A stretch of DNA of 28,092 bases from Leucobacter sp. UBA1945 (GTDB taxonomy: Bacteria; Actinomycetota; Actinomycetes; Actinomycetales; Microbacteriaceae): NCBI GenBank assembly GCA_002336855.1, contig DDEV01000026.1:12274-40365 (forward strand). Reading direction: 5' to 3'. The notes under the pieces are model-generated. The model made no database searches. It saw only the letters and a program-made list of their open reading frames with translations, and was not told the origin of the DNA. Each line of letters begins with the position of its first letter. The stretch's first letter is position 1. Below, in pieces: positions 6,796-14,113 of this stretch. The translations under genes were made by a program, and so were the position numbers.

Positions 6796-7314
6796 ATGGC
6801 AACCATCATTCCGTTCGGGGGCAAGACCCCGCAGGTAGACCCCACCGCGTGGATCGCACCCAACGCCACCCTCATCGGCGACGTGCACATCGGGCCGGGC
6901 GCGAGCGTGTGGTTCGGTGTCGTGATGCGTGGCGACAGCGATCGCATCGAGCTCGGCGCCGGCAGCAATCTGCAAGACAACGTTGTCGTGCACACAGACA
7001 CCGGCGTGCCAACGATCATCGGCGAGAACGTCGGCGTCGGCCACCTCGCCCTGCTGCACGGCACGCGCGTCGGCGCTGGCTCGCTCATCGGCATGGGCGC
7101 AAAGTTGCTCAACAACTCGGTCGTCGGCGAGGGCGGTTTCGTCGCTGCCGGTGCATTGGTGCTCGAAGGGCAGCAGATCGAAGCTGGTCACCTCGCCGCG
7201 GGCGTGCCCGCAAAGGATCGTGGCCCGATGAACGATGAACTGGCAGAGCGAGTGCGATCCAACGCATTTGTGTACCAGCAGCTCGCCGACGAATACCGCG
7301 CCGCCGGAGTCTAG
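6796..7314 (+). CDS. Gamma-carbonic-anhydrase family protein (left-handed beta-helix)
   Basis: A 172-residue trimeric left-handed beta-helix protein of the YrdA/PaaY/CaiE group. Hexapeptide repeats run from about 22 to 140 (IGDVHIGPGASVWFG, IGENVGVGHLALLHG, VGAGSLIGMGAKLL). The three metal ligands of gamma carbonic anhydrases are present as His66, His83 and His88, together with Arg45 and Asp47 in MRGD and Gln60. It may therefore bind zinc or iron and hydrate CO2, though several family members lack clear activity or act on CoA thioesters. It lies divergent from the GntR operon and 35 bases before the aldolase gene, which has its own start signal. Confidence 0.88.
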   Translation: MATIIPFGGKTPQVDPTAWIAPNATLIGDVHIGPGASVWFGVVMRGDSDRIELGAGSNLQDNVVVHTDTGVPTIIGENVGVGHLALLHGTRVGAGSLIGMGAKLLNNSVVGEGGFVAAGALVLEGQQIEAGHLAAGVPAKDRGPMNDELAERVRSNAFVYQQLADEYRAAGV

Positions 7315-7337
7315 AGCGACGCGACGACACACGGCGC

Positions 7338-7343
7338 TAGGCT
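7338..7343 (+). promoter_or_regulatory. Leaderless -10 box for the threonine-aldolase-family gene
   Basis: TAGGCT ends six bases before the GTG at 7350. The spacing is the same as for the preceding gene, so the transcript probably begins at the start codon. Confidence 0.5.
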
Positions 7344-7349
7344 AAACGC

Positions 7350-8435
7350 GTGAACGACTTTGCAGCAGTCCCCGCAGTCAGCATTGAGCCCGCCGCACAC
7401 CCGCGCGGTTTTGCCTCAGACAACTACGCAGGCACCCACCCCGAGGTGATCGCAGCCCTCGTGGCCGCAAATGTGGGGCATGCCCCGGCGTATGGCAACG
7501 ACCAGTGGACCGCGCGATTTGCTGATATCGCACGCGAATTGTTCGGCTCAGACACCGAGGCGTTTCCGGTGTTCAACGGCACGGGCGCGAACGTGCTCTC
7601 GCTGCAGGCCGCCTTGCCGCGCTGGGGCGCCGTTGTCTGCGCGAAGAGCGCGCACATCAACGTCGACGAGGGTGGCGCGCCAGAAAAGGTCGCGGGCCTG
7701 AAGCTGCTGAGCGTGCCGACGACCGATGGCAAGCTCACTCCTGAACTCGTAGACCTCGAGGCCTGGGGGTGGGGCGACGAGCACCGCGCGCAGCCGCTCG
7801 CGATCTCGATCTCGCAGAGCACCGAATTCGGCACCTGCTACACCCCCGACGAGATTCGTGCACTCGCCGATCACGCCCACGCGCGCGGCATGGTGCTGCA
7901 CATGGACGGCTCTCGGATCGGCAACGCGGCCGCGTATCTCGACACCTCGCTCGCCGCGATCACCAGTGAGGTCGGCGTCGACGTGCTCAGCCTCGGTGGC
8001 ACGAAGAACGGCCTGCTGGGCGCCGAAGCAGTGCTTGCGCTGAACCCCGCAGCCGTGCCCGGCCTCACCTACCTGCGCAAGACGAACATGCAGCTCGGCT
8101 CGAAGATGCGCTTCGCTTCGGCCCAGCTGTCAGCGCTCTACGAAGACGGGCTCTGGCTGCGCTCAGCGAGCCACTCGAACGCGATGGCCGCGCGCCTGCG
8201 CAGAGGCATCGAAGCGCTCATCTCTGACGGTCGCGGCGAAGGGATCACCCTGCCCTTTGCCACGCAGTCGAACGTCGTGTTTCCGACCCTGCCCGCAGAG
8301 ACCAAGGCTCGCGCGCACGCCGCGTTCCATTTCTACGATTGGCCAGGCGATGCGACGCTCGTACGCCTGATGTGCTCGTTCGATACGACCGAAGCGGACG
8401 TCGACGCGCTGCTCGCGGTGATCGCGGGAGAGTAG
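7350..8435 (+). CDS. Low-specificity threonine aldolase / beta-eliminating lyase family
   Basis: A 361-residue PLP-dependent fold-type-I enzyme, of the family that cleaves L-threonine or allo-threonine to glycine and acetaldehyde. Landmarks: FASDNYAGTHPEV at 21-33, FNGTGANVLSLQA at 75-87 (phosphate-binding turn), the His of AHINVDEGGAP (His102, expected to stack on PLP), HMDGSRIGNAA at 184-194 (Asp186 to the pyridine nitrogen), and SLGGTKNGLLGAE with the PLP lysine at Lys219. The GTG at 7350 is chosen because the frame closes soon upstream and a -10 box sits six bases before it. Related lyases share these motifs, so the exact substrate is uncertain. Confidence 0.87.
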   Translation: MNDFAAVPAVSIEPAAHPRGFASDNYAGTHPEVIAALVAANVGHAPAYGNDQWTARFADIARELFGSDTEAFPVFNGTGANVLSLQAALPRWGAVVCAKSAHINVDEGGAPEKVAGLKLLSVPTTDGKLTPELVDLEAWGWGDEHRAQPLAISISQSTEFGTCYTPDEIRALADHAHARGMVLHMDGSRIGNAAAYLDTSLAAITSEVGVDVLSLGGTKNGLLGAEAVLALNPAAVPGLTYLRKTNMQLGSKMRFASAQLSALYEDGLWLRSASHSNAMAARLRRGIEALISDGRGEGITLPFATQSNVVFPTLPAETKARAHAAFHFYDWPGDATLVRLMCSFDTTEADVDALLAVIAGE

Positions 8436-8537
8436 ACCGGCCACCGAGTAGATCGCCAGGGCGAGACTCCGGGAGGCAGGCAAGACCGCAGGCGCCCCAG
8501 CGAGCCACTGTTCGCGACGCTCTGCGAGCCCAGCCGA

Positions 8538-9194
8538 CTATCGGCGACTCGACCCGAGCCGAATCTCCAGTTGGTCGAGAATCAGCCCCAACCCCTCTTC
8601 GAACTCATCTGAGAATACGTAGTCGCGCCCGTTCGTCAGCTCTGTCACGAGGGCAGCGAGATTTGGATACTCGGCAATGAGAGGCTCAAATTGGAGCGCA
8701 AAGTCGGCCGCGTTGTGCGCCTCACCTGGATCGAACGGAAGGGTCTGCTCAGTCAGCACAAACCCGTAGACATAGGCATCGATCACAGAAAAGGCGTGCG
8801 AGGCGAGCATCAGGTCGAAGCCGCCGCGTCGCAAGCAGCCAATCACTCGGTCGTGGTGCCGCAAGAGTGCAGGGCCGGGGTTGCGGCGCGATTCGATGAG
8901 CCCGAGTGCCCAGCTGTGCGCTGCCAGCACTTTTCGAGCCGATCGCGCGCGCAGCTCCATTCCTACCCGCCAGCCCATGCCATCGTCTGGCAACTCGATC
9001 TGCGAGAACACCCAGTCGGCCAGCTCGTCGAGCAGAGCTTCTTTGTTTGCGATGTGATGGTACAGCGACATTGCTTCAACGGAGAGCTCCTTGCCGACAT
9101 TGCGCATGCTGACCGATCCCAGCCCGCCACTGTCGGCGACTCGCACCGCGGCGTCGATAACCCGTGCTTGGCTGAGCGGCGCACGTGCGACCAT
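8538..9194 (-). CDS. TetR-family transcriptional regulator
   Basis: A repressor-type protein of about 218 residues with an N-terminal helix-turn-helix (RVIDAAVRVADSGGLGSVSM, VGKELSVEAMSLYHHIANK, residues about 11-57). Its all-helical ligand domain is of the TetR_C (tetracycline-repressor-like) type, recognisable by MRNVGKELSVEAMSLYHH and the late DFALQFEPLIAEY. It is transcribed away from the quinone-oxidoreductase gene, and the shared 87-base gap holds two matching operators that would control both. ATG at 9194 and GTG at 9197 are adjacent possible starts; GGAG seven bases before the ATG favours it. The ligand is unknown, probably a quinone-like or hydrophobic compound if it matches its neighbour's substrate. 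Confidence 0.88.
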   Translation of the reverse strand: MVARAPLSQARVIDAAVRVADSGGLGSVSMRNVGKELSVEAMSLYHHIANKEALLDELADWVFSQIELPDDGMGWRVGMELRARSARKVLAAHSWALGLIESRRNPGPALLRHHDRVIGCLRRGGFDLMLASHAFSVIDAYVYGFVLTEQTLPFDPGEAHNAADFALQFEPLIAEYPNLAALVTELTNGRDYVFSDEFEEGLGLILDQLEIRLGSSRR

Positions 9195-9219
9195 CACTCC
9201 ACTCCGTTCGACATTGCCC

Positions 9220-9249
9220 TTGCGAAGATTACACCTGTAAGGTTATCGT
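9220..9249 (+). promoter_or_regulatory. Oxidoreductase gene promoter
   Basis: TTGCGA (9220-9225) and TATCGT (9244-9249) are 18 bases apart on the plus strand. The -10 box lies almost on top of the divergent -10 box, so one regulator could close both promoters. Confidence 0.4.
9229..9240. promoter_or_regulatory. TetR operator copy 1
   Basis: TTACACCTGTAA is a perfect 5+5 inverted repeat around two central bases. It overlaps the expected transcription start of the tetR gene and lies in the -35/-10 spacer of the divergent gene. A second copy lies 33 bases away. Confidence 0.6.
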
Positions 9250-9273
9250 ATTCACGTTGACTTACACATGTAA
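9245..9273 (-). promoter_or_regulatory. tetR promoter
   Basis: TTACAT (9268-9273) and TACGAT (9245-9250) on the minus strand are 17 bases apart. Both ends of the promoter are bracketed by the two operators. Confidence 0.45.
9262..9273. promoter_or_regulatory. TetR operator copy 2
   Basis: TTACACATGTAA, extended by outer C and G, is a perfect 6+6 inverted repeat around two bases. It overlaps the tetR -35 box and the upstream edge of the ribosome binding site of the oxidoreductase gene. Confidence 0.6.
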
Positions 9274-9281
9274 GGAGTGTC

Positions 9282-10247
9282 ATGAGAGCAGCAATGTCAG
9301 GGCAATATGGTTCCCCCGAAACGGTCAGGATCGTCGATACTTCCGATCCCGTGCCCCGCGCCGGGGAGTTGCTCGTCCGCGTGAACGCGGCGGCGGTCAC
9401 CGCAGGCGATGCTCGCATTCGGGCTGGCCGCTTTCCGCACGGCTTCGGCACCCTCGCACGACTGGGCATTGGCCTACAGGGCCCTCGCCGGCCGGCGCTC
9501 GGCGCTGTCTTCTCAGGAACAGTTGAGCGACTCGGTTCGCCAACTGCCGACTCGGCTCAGTTTGCGGTCGGCGACGAGGTGGTTGGAATGACCGGCGCTC
9601 GTATGGGCGCACATGCAGAGTTGGTCGCGGTATCAGCGAAAAGGATCACCGCAAAGCCCGCTGGCGTATCGCACGCAGACGCGGCCGCGACTCTGTTTGG
9701 CGGCACCACCGCGCTGCACTTTCTGCGTGACCGCGCGTCGCTCGGCGAAGGGCAGCGCGTGCTCGTCAACGGCGCAGCGGGGTCGGTAGGCAGCGCCGCG
9801 GTGCAGTTGGCGCACGGCATGGGAGCGATCGTGACCGGGGTCTGCAGCGAGCGCAACCGCGACCGCGTCGCCTCACTCGGCGCGAGCGAGACAATCGACT
9901 ATGAGAAGCAGCCCGTGTCGATTCTGCGTGGCAACTACGATCTCGTGTTCGACGCGGTCGGCAACATCACCAGAGAGCGAGGGCTTCAATTGGTCACCCT
10001 TGATGGCAAGGTCGTGCTCGCCGCCGCAAACCTCGCAGACATGGTTCGCGGCGGCGGTCGAATCTTCGTCGGAGCCGCCCCCGAGCGCGCAAGCAACTTC
10101 GCCACCCTGCTCTCGATGACGCTGGCAGGCAGCTTTGACCCGCTCACGCGCGTGCTCGGCGGGCTCGGAAAGATTCACGAGGCGCATGCGATCATCGACA
10201 GCGGCCGAAAGGTGGGAAACCTCGTCATCCTGCCCCAGGAGGCGTGA
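9282..10247 (+). CDS. NADPH:quinone oxidoreductase-like MDR family protein
   Basis: A 321-residue medium-chain dehydrogenase/reductase of the quinone-oxidoreductase (zeta-crystallin) branch, which reduces quinones or enones with NADPH. It has a GroES-like N-terminal domain (to about 125) and a Rossmann domain with VLVNGAAGSVGSAAVQLA at 160-177. ADATLFGGTTAL-type residues 133-145 lead into it. The cysteine and histidine ligands of zinc alcohol dehydrogenases are absent, which supports a zinc-free reductase. The ATG at 9282 follows AAGGAG. It faces the TetR gene across shared operators, so it is probably induced by its own substrate. Confidence 0.87.
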   Translation: MRAAMSGQYGSPETVRIVDTSDPVPRAGELLVRVNAAAVTAGDARIRAGRFPHGFGTLARLGIGLQGPRRPALGAVFSGTVERLGSPTADSAQFAVGDEVVGMTGARMGAHAELVAVSAKRITAKPAGVSHADAAATLFGGTTALHFLRDRASLGEGQRVLVNGAAGSVGSAAVQLAHGMGAIVTGVCSERNRDRVASLGASETIDYEKQPVSILRGNYDLVFDAVGNITRERGLQLVTLDGKVVLAAANLADMVRGGGRIFVGAAPERASNFATLLSMTLAGSFDPLTRVLGGLGKIHEAHAIIDSGRKVGNLVILPQEA

Positions 10248-10305
10248 TCGCACAGGCCTGGCGGCGCGAAGGCGTCACGTCTTCGCGCGATCCTCGTCGC
10301 AAAAC

Positions 10306-10935
10306 CTACTTTGCTGAACGCCCCGCCATGCGCGGCTTCGGCAGGTGCCAGCCGCGGGCGACCGAAAGCAGGCGAAGAGTGATAGCGCAAGCGCCTCCCA
10401 CGATCGACGCGAGTCCCGCGCTGCCGCCGAGCATCAGCACCGCGATCGCGACCGTCGCCCCTAACAAGGCTGAGACGGCATAGAGCTCGCGGGTGAGCAC
10501 TCCGGGCACCGTGTTGACAAGTACGTCGCGAATCACGCCGCCACCAATCGCGGTCGTCGTACCGACGAGGATCGCGGTGAGCGGGGTTTGCCCCGCCGCA
10601 AACGCGACCGCGGCTCCGTTCGCTGAGAAGAGCCCGAGCCCGAACGCATCGAACACCACCTCGAAGTAGCGAATGCGCGAAAGCTTCGGGTGCACGAAGA
10701 ACACCACGAGCGACGCGCCGACCGCGACGGCGAGATTGGGCCAGTAGACGAATGAGATCGGTGGGTGCACACCGAGCAGCAGGTCGCGAAGCACACCGCC
10801 GCCGACTCCTGTGAAACCGCCGACGACCGCGACGCCGAGCATGTCGAGGTTGCGGCGCACACCGACCAGGGCACCCGAGATGGCAAAGGCGAGAATGCCG
10901 GCGAGCTGCAGCAACTCAAAGACGAACTCACTCAC
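10306..10935 (-). CDS. TRIC-family (UPF0126) membrane protein
   Basis: A 209-residue integral membrane protein of the UPF0126/YicG family, now grouped with trimeric intracellular cation channels. Two homologous halves are visible, each of about three helices, marked by GGGVLRD at 45-51 and GGGVIRD at 131-137. A seventh helix and a basic tail (WHLPKPRMAGRSAK) end the protein. Related proteins have been called glycine transporters or cation channels, so ion or solute specificity is open. The GTG start at 10935 lies six bases after a TAGAAT -10 box. It is convergent with the quinone-oxidoreductase gene. Confidence 0.88.
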   Translation of the reverse strand: MSEFVFELLQLAGILAFAISGALVGVRRNLDMLGVAVVGGFTGVGGGVLRDLLLGVHPPISFVYWPNLAVAVGASLVVFFVHPKLSRIRYFEVVFDAFGLGLFSANGAAVAFAAGQTPLTAILVGTTTAIGGGVIRDVLVNTVPGVLTRELYAVSALLGATVAIAVLMLGGSAGLASIVGGACAITLRLLSVARGWHLPKPRMAGRSAK

Positions 10936-10941
10936 GCAAAG

Positions 10942-10947
10942 ATTCTA
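10942..10947 (-). promoter_or_regulatory. Leaderless -10 box for the TRIC-family gene
   Basis: TAGAAT on the minus strand ends six bases before the GTG start codon. Confidence 0.5.
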
Positions 10948-10995
10948 TGCCGCCGTGGCCGCGCTCATCGTCGCGCACCTCGGCACATGGAGCAT

Positions 10996-11631
10996 CTACA
11001 TGCCCATGCCCTCGAACGCGAGGCGCCCGGCGATGACGAGCATCACCACCACGATGATCCAGTCGAGAATCTGCCACGAGCGGGGGGTCGCGAAGAAGCG
11101 AGTGAGCGCCCTGGCGCCGTAACCGAGCACCGCGAACCAGATGATGCTCGCGACGCCTCCCCCGATGGCGAACCACCAGCGGGCCGGGTCGCCCTGCGCA
11201 TTGCCAACCGACCCCATGAGCACCATGGTGTCGAGATATACGTGGGGGTTCAGGTAGGTGATCGCGAGGCAGGCGAGCACCGCCCGCTTCAGCGAGCCGG
11301 CATCGCTGCCCGATCCAGCGGCATCGCCCTCATCGGCGACGAGCACCTCAGGCCGCATGGCGCGTCTCGCGGCGCCCCAGGCATACCAGAGCAAGAACGC
11401 GACGCCGCCCCAGCGAATCACCTCGAGCACGACCGGGGCGCGCTCCACGACGAAGCCGATGCCCGCGATACCGAGGATCTCGAGCAGCGCGTCGGTGAGC
11501 CCACAGATCAGCACGATCGGCAGCACGTGCTGGCGCAAGATGCCCTGGCGCAGCACGAAGGCATTCTGTGCGCCGATCGCCACGATGAGCGAGAGTCCGG
11601 TGCCGAAGCCGAGGAGCATGGGAGTGAGCAT
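10996..11631 (-). CDS. lysE: LysE/ArgO-family amino acid exporter
   Basis: A 211-residue, six-helix inner-membrane exporter of the LysE family, which expels excess L-lysine or L-arginine. Family landmarks are IVAIGAQNAFVLRQGI at 16-31 and the TYLNPHVYLDTMV motif near 145. The charged cytoplasmic loop after helix 3 (RPEVLVADEGDAAG) is also typical. It is divergent from a LysG/ArgP-like regulator, the classic lysE-lysG arrangement, so induction by basic amino acids through that regulator is likely. A TAGCGT box seven bases before the ATG suggests a leaderless transcript. Confidence 0.92.
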   Translation of the reverse strand: MLTPMLLGFGTGLSLIVAIGAQNAFVLRQGILRQHVLPIVLICGLTDALLEILGIAGIGFVVERAPVVLEVIRWGGVAFLLWYAWGAARRAMRPEVLVADEGDAAGSGSDAGSLKRAVLACLAITYLNPHVYLDTMVLMGSVGNAQGDPARWWFAIGGGVASIIWFAVLGYGARALTRFFATPRSWQILDWIIVVVMLVIAGRLAFEGMGM

Positions 11632-11638
11632 GCACTCG

Positions 11639-11644
11639 ACGCTA
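11639..11644 (-). promoter_or_regulatory. Near-leaderless -10 box for lysE
   Basis: TAGCGT on the minus strand ends seven bases before the lysE ATG. Confidence 0.4.
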
Positions 11645-11710
11645 GCGGCAGCTCGGTGTGAGCGACGACTCGAGCATGCCTAAAGATTCTGATGCAAGTG
11701 AAGAAATGCT

Positions 11711-11716
11711 TAATAT
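11711..11716 (+). promoter_or_regulatory. Leaderless -10 box for lysG
   Basis: TAATAT ends six bases before the lysG ATG at 11723. Three ATGC elements (11676, 11692, 11706) lie across the lysE-lysG gap. Two of them, ATGCCTAA and ATGCTTAA, are 30 bases apart and could be regulator half-sites. Confidence 0.5.
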
Positions 11717-11722
11717 TGGTGC

Positions 11723-12613
11723 ATGGATCTTCCAGTCGAACACCTCGCCACCTTTGCGGCGATCGTCGACGAAGGCAGCTTCGAGGGCGCGGCCAGGCGA
11801 CTGCACATCACCCCATCTGCAGTGAGCCAGCGCGTCAAGAACATGGAGCAGCGCGTCGGCTCGGTGCTGCTGCGACGCAGCCGCCCGATCGAGCTCACCC
11901 CTGCTGGCTCGACGGTGCTGCGCGTCGCGAGGCAGCTCGAGCGCATCACCGGCGACGCCGCGCGTGAGCTCGGCATCGGGCCTGCCGCTCGCACCGTGCT
12001 CCCGATCGTCGTCAACGCCGACTCGCTCGCAACCTGGTTCGTGCCGGCGATCGCGCGCGCCGCCCGCGAGACCGGCGCCTACTTCGAGATCGTGCGCGCC
12101 GACGAGACGATCAGCACCGAACGGTTGCGCAGCGGCGAGGTCGTTGCCGCACTGACCGCGACGCGCGAACCAGTTGCGGGGTGCACGAGCACGCTGCTCG
12201 GCACCGACCGCTACCGCGCAGTGGCCGCGCCCGAGTTTGTCGCGCATTTTTTTAGCGAAGGGATCGGAGCCGAGACCCTGCGCGCCGCTCCCATGATCGA
12301 GTTCGACCGTCACGACATCTTTCAGCAGCGGTTCATTCGACGCATCACCCGCGCAAAGGTCTCGCCACCTCGGCACATGGTGCCGTCAAGCCACGAGTTC
12401 GCACTCGCAATCGAGCTGGGCCTCGGGTGGGGCATGGTGCCCGAGCTGCAGTGTCGAGAGGCGCTCGACGCGGGCCGGCTCGTCGAGCTGCAGCCGGGTG
12501 CCGCCATCGAGCTGCCGCTCTACTGGCAGCGCTGGAACCTGCCCTCGCCCCTGATCGATCAGCTTTCGCGCGTGGTGCGCGAAGAGGCGGCCACTGCGCT
12601 TCTGCAGCAGTGA
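11723..12613 (+). CDS. lysG: LysR-family regulator, LysG/ArgP type
   Basis: A 296-residue LysR regulator expected to activate lysE when lysine, arginine or histidine builds up. The helix-turn-helix fills residues 5-60 (LATFAAIVDEGSFEGAARRL, ITPSAVSQRVKNMEQRVG). The co-inducer domain follows from about 90, with ADSLATWFVPAI and SSHEFALAIELGLGWGMVP typical of ArgP/LysG proteins. The start fits a TAATAT box six bases upstream and the LysR N-terminus MDLPVEHLATF. Within the gene, seven T residues in a row (12247-12253) encode Phe-Phe in otherwise GC-rich sequence. Confidence 0.92.
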   Translation: MDLPVEHLATFAAIVDEGSFEGAARRLHITPSAVSQRVKNMEQRVGSVLLRRSRPIELTPAGSTVLRVARQLERITGDAARELGIGPAARTVLPIVVNADSLATWFVPAIARAARETGAYFEIVRADETISTERLRSGEVVAALTATREPVAGCTSTLLGTDRYRAVAAPEFVAHFFSEGIGAETLRAAPMIEFDRHDIFQQRFIRRITRAKVSPPRHMVPSSHEFALAIELGLGWGMVPELQCREALDAGRLVELQPGAAIELPLYWQRWNLPSPLIDQLSRVVREEAATALLQQ

Positions 12614-12625
12614 CCGCCTCTCGTT

Positions 12626-12640
12626 GCCCGCTGCGCGGGC
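12626..12640. terminator. Bidirectional hairpin between lysG and the nhaC-family gene
   Basis: GCCCGC (12626-12631) and GCGGGC (12635-12640) form a perfect stem with a 3-nt loop in the 43-base gap between two convergent genes. There is no T-run, as in many actinobacterial terminators. Confidence 0.5.
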
Positions 12641-12656
12641 TATCGATCAAGCCAGA

Positions 12657-14030
12657 TCAAATCATGACGAACCCGGCGATGAGGTAGGCGATGAAGCTCA
12701 GCACTGCCGCTGCACCTGCGTAGGGCAGGATCGAGGTCATAAGTGTGAGCGGACGCACACCAACCGACTTCGATGCAAGGATGATGCCGTCGCCGTAGAG
12801 GCAGGTGGTTGAACCGAGCGCCGCGCCCGAGAAGACTGCCGTGCCCGCGAGCACGGGGTCGACACCCATGGCGATCGCGAGCGGCAGCACGACCGGCGTG
12901 ATGACGGCCGCGAGATCCCAGAACGCCCCGGTCGCGTATGCGTAGACACCGCAGACGAGGAAGACGATCGCGGGCAGCAGCGCGCCGCTCATGACCGGTT
13001 CGGTCACACCGATGACCCACTCGGCAAGCTGCAGATCAACGTTAATCTGCTGCACCATGAAGGCGAGCGCGAACAGCACGATCACGTAGCCCATGCTCAT
13101 GATGCCCTCGAACGCACCCTCGGCGACTTGACGCAGGGTCATTCGTTTCTGCACCAGGTAGAGCACGATCGCCACAGCGACCGCGGCGGCCGAACCCTTG
13201 ACGATATCGACCTCGGTGAGAATCGTCACTGCGATGAGCGTGACGATCGGGATGAGGAAGTTGAATGGCAGCGGTCGGCGCCCATCCTCGGCGGGCTGAG
13301 CGAGCTCGAAGGCGCGCTCCTCTTCGGTCAGGTCGTCGGGCAGCGTCTCACCGGTCTCGTCGGCGCGCAGCTGCGCCTTGCGCAGCGGCCCGACGAGGGG
13401 CAGCACGCCGAGCGCGAGCAGCAGGCCGATGATGAGGGCGAACCAACCGAAGAAGATGAACGGGAGGCCGCTGAGGTATGCACCGAAGCCCGAGCCGTTC
13501 ACGGTGACACCGTCTTGCTCGAGCAGCGCCGAGAAGAAGATTGCCCACGTCGAGAACGGGATGATGACGGCGATCGGGGCGGAGGTGAGCTTCACGATTG
13601 TGCCGAGCAGGCTGCGGGGCACGCGGTAGCGATCGGTGACGCCCTTCATCGACGTGCCTACCGTGAGCGCGTTCAGGTAGTCGTCGATGAAGAGTGCAAT
13701 CGTGAGCAGCCAGGTTAGAAGCAGCGACTTGCGGCGGGTGTTCACGAACCGCTCGGTCCAGCGGGCGAAATCGCTCACTGCTCCCGAGATGTTGAAGTAC
13801 GCGATCAGAATGCCGAAGAGCACAACGACCATCACGAGCCAGTGCACGGTCTCGTTCGAGAGCGACGTTCCGAAGGTCGCGACGAGGGTGTCGAAGAACC
13901 CCCATCCGCCGATGAGAATCGTGCCGACGACCGTGCCCGCAAGCAGGCCGAGCAGTGCCCGCTTGGTCGTCACCGAGACGACGAGCACGGTCAGGACCGG
14001 CAGCAGTGCCAGCCAGGTGTTCTGTATCAA
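12657..14030 (-). CDS. Na+/H+ antiporter NhaC-family protein
   Basis: A 457-residue inner-membrane transporter with about eleven helices. The NhaC signature FIDDYLNALTVGTSM is at 114-128, and APIAVIIPFSTWAIFF at 151-166 and VYAYATGAFWDLAAVITPV are further family landmarks. A charged cytoplasmic loop (RADETGETLPDDLTEEERA, about 230-250) splits two halves. Besides Na+/H+ exchange, NhaC relatives exchange malate, lactate or amino acids for cations. The start is a TTG at 14030 with GAAAGG upstream. It follows the amidohydrolase gene by about 80 bases on the same strand, so it may move that enzyme's substrate or product. That link is inference. Confidence 0.85.
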   Translation of the reverse strand: MIQNTWLALLPVLTVLVVSVTTKRALLGLLAGTVVGTILIGGWGFFDTLVATFGTSLSNETVHWLVMVVVLFGILIAYFNISGAVSDFARWTERFVNTRRKSLLLTWLLTIALFIDDYLNALTVGTSMKGVTDRYRVPRSLLGTIVKLTSAPIAVIIPFSTWAIFFSALLEQDGVTVNGSGFGAYLSGLPFIFFGWFALIIGLLLALGVLPLVGPLRKAQLRADETGETLPDDLTEEERAFELAQPAEDGRRPLPFNFLIPIVTLIAVTILTEVDIVKGSAAAVAVAIVLYLVQKRMTLRQVAEGAFEGIMSMGYVIVLFALAFMVQQINVDLQLAEWVIGVTEPVMSGALLPAIVFLVCGVYAYATGAFWDLAAVITPVVLPLAIAMGVDPVLAGTAVFSGAALGSTTCLYGDGIILASKSVGVRPLTLMTSILPYAGAAAVLSFIAYLIAGFVMI

Positions 14031-14078
14031 GGGTGTACCTTTCGAAGGATTGGTGAGGAAGAGAAGTCAGACGGGGCG

Positions 14079-14103
14079 AACCCGGCGCGCTAGAGACCGG
14101 GTT
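14079..14103. other. Intergenic hairpin between the amidohydrolase and nhaC genes
   Basis: AACCCGG (14079-14085) and CCGGGTT (14097-14103) form a perfect 7-bp stem with an 11-nt loop within an apparent operon. Without a T-run it more likely stabilises or attenuates the transcript than ends it. Confidence 0.4.
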
Positions 14104-14113
14104 AGATCTCGGG

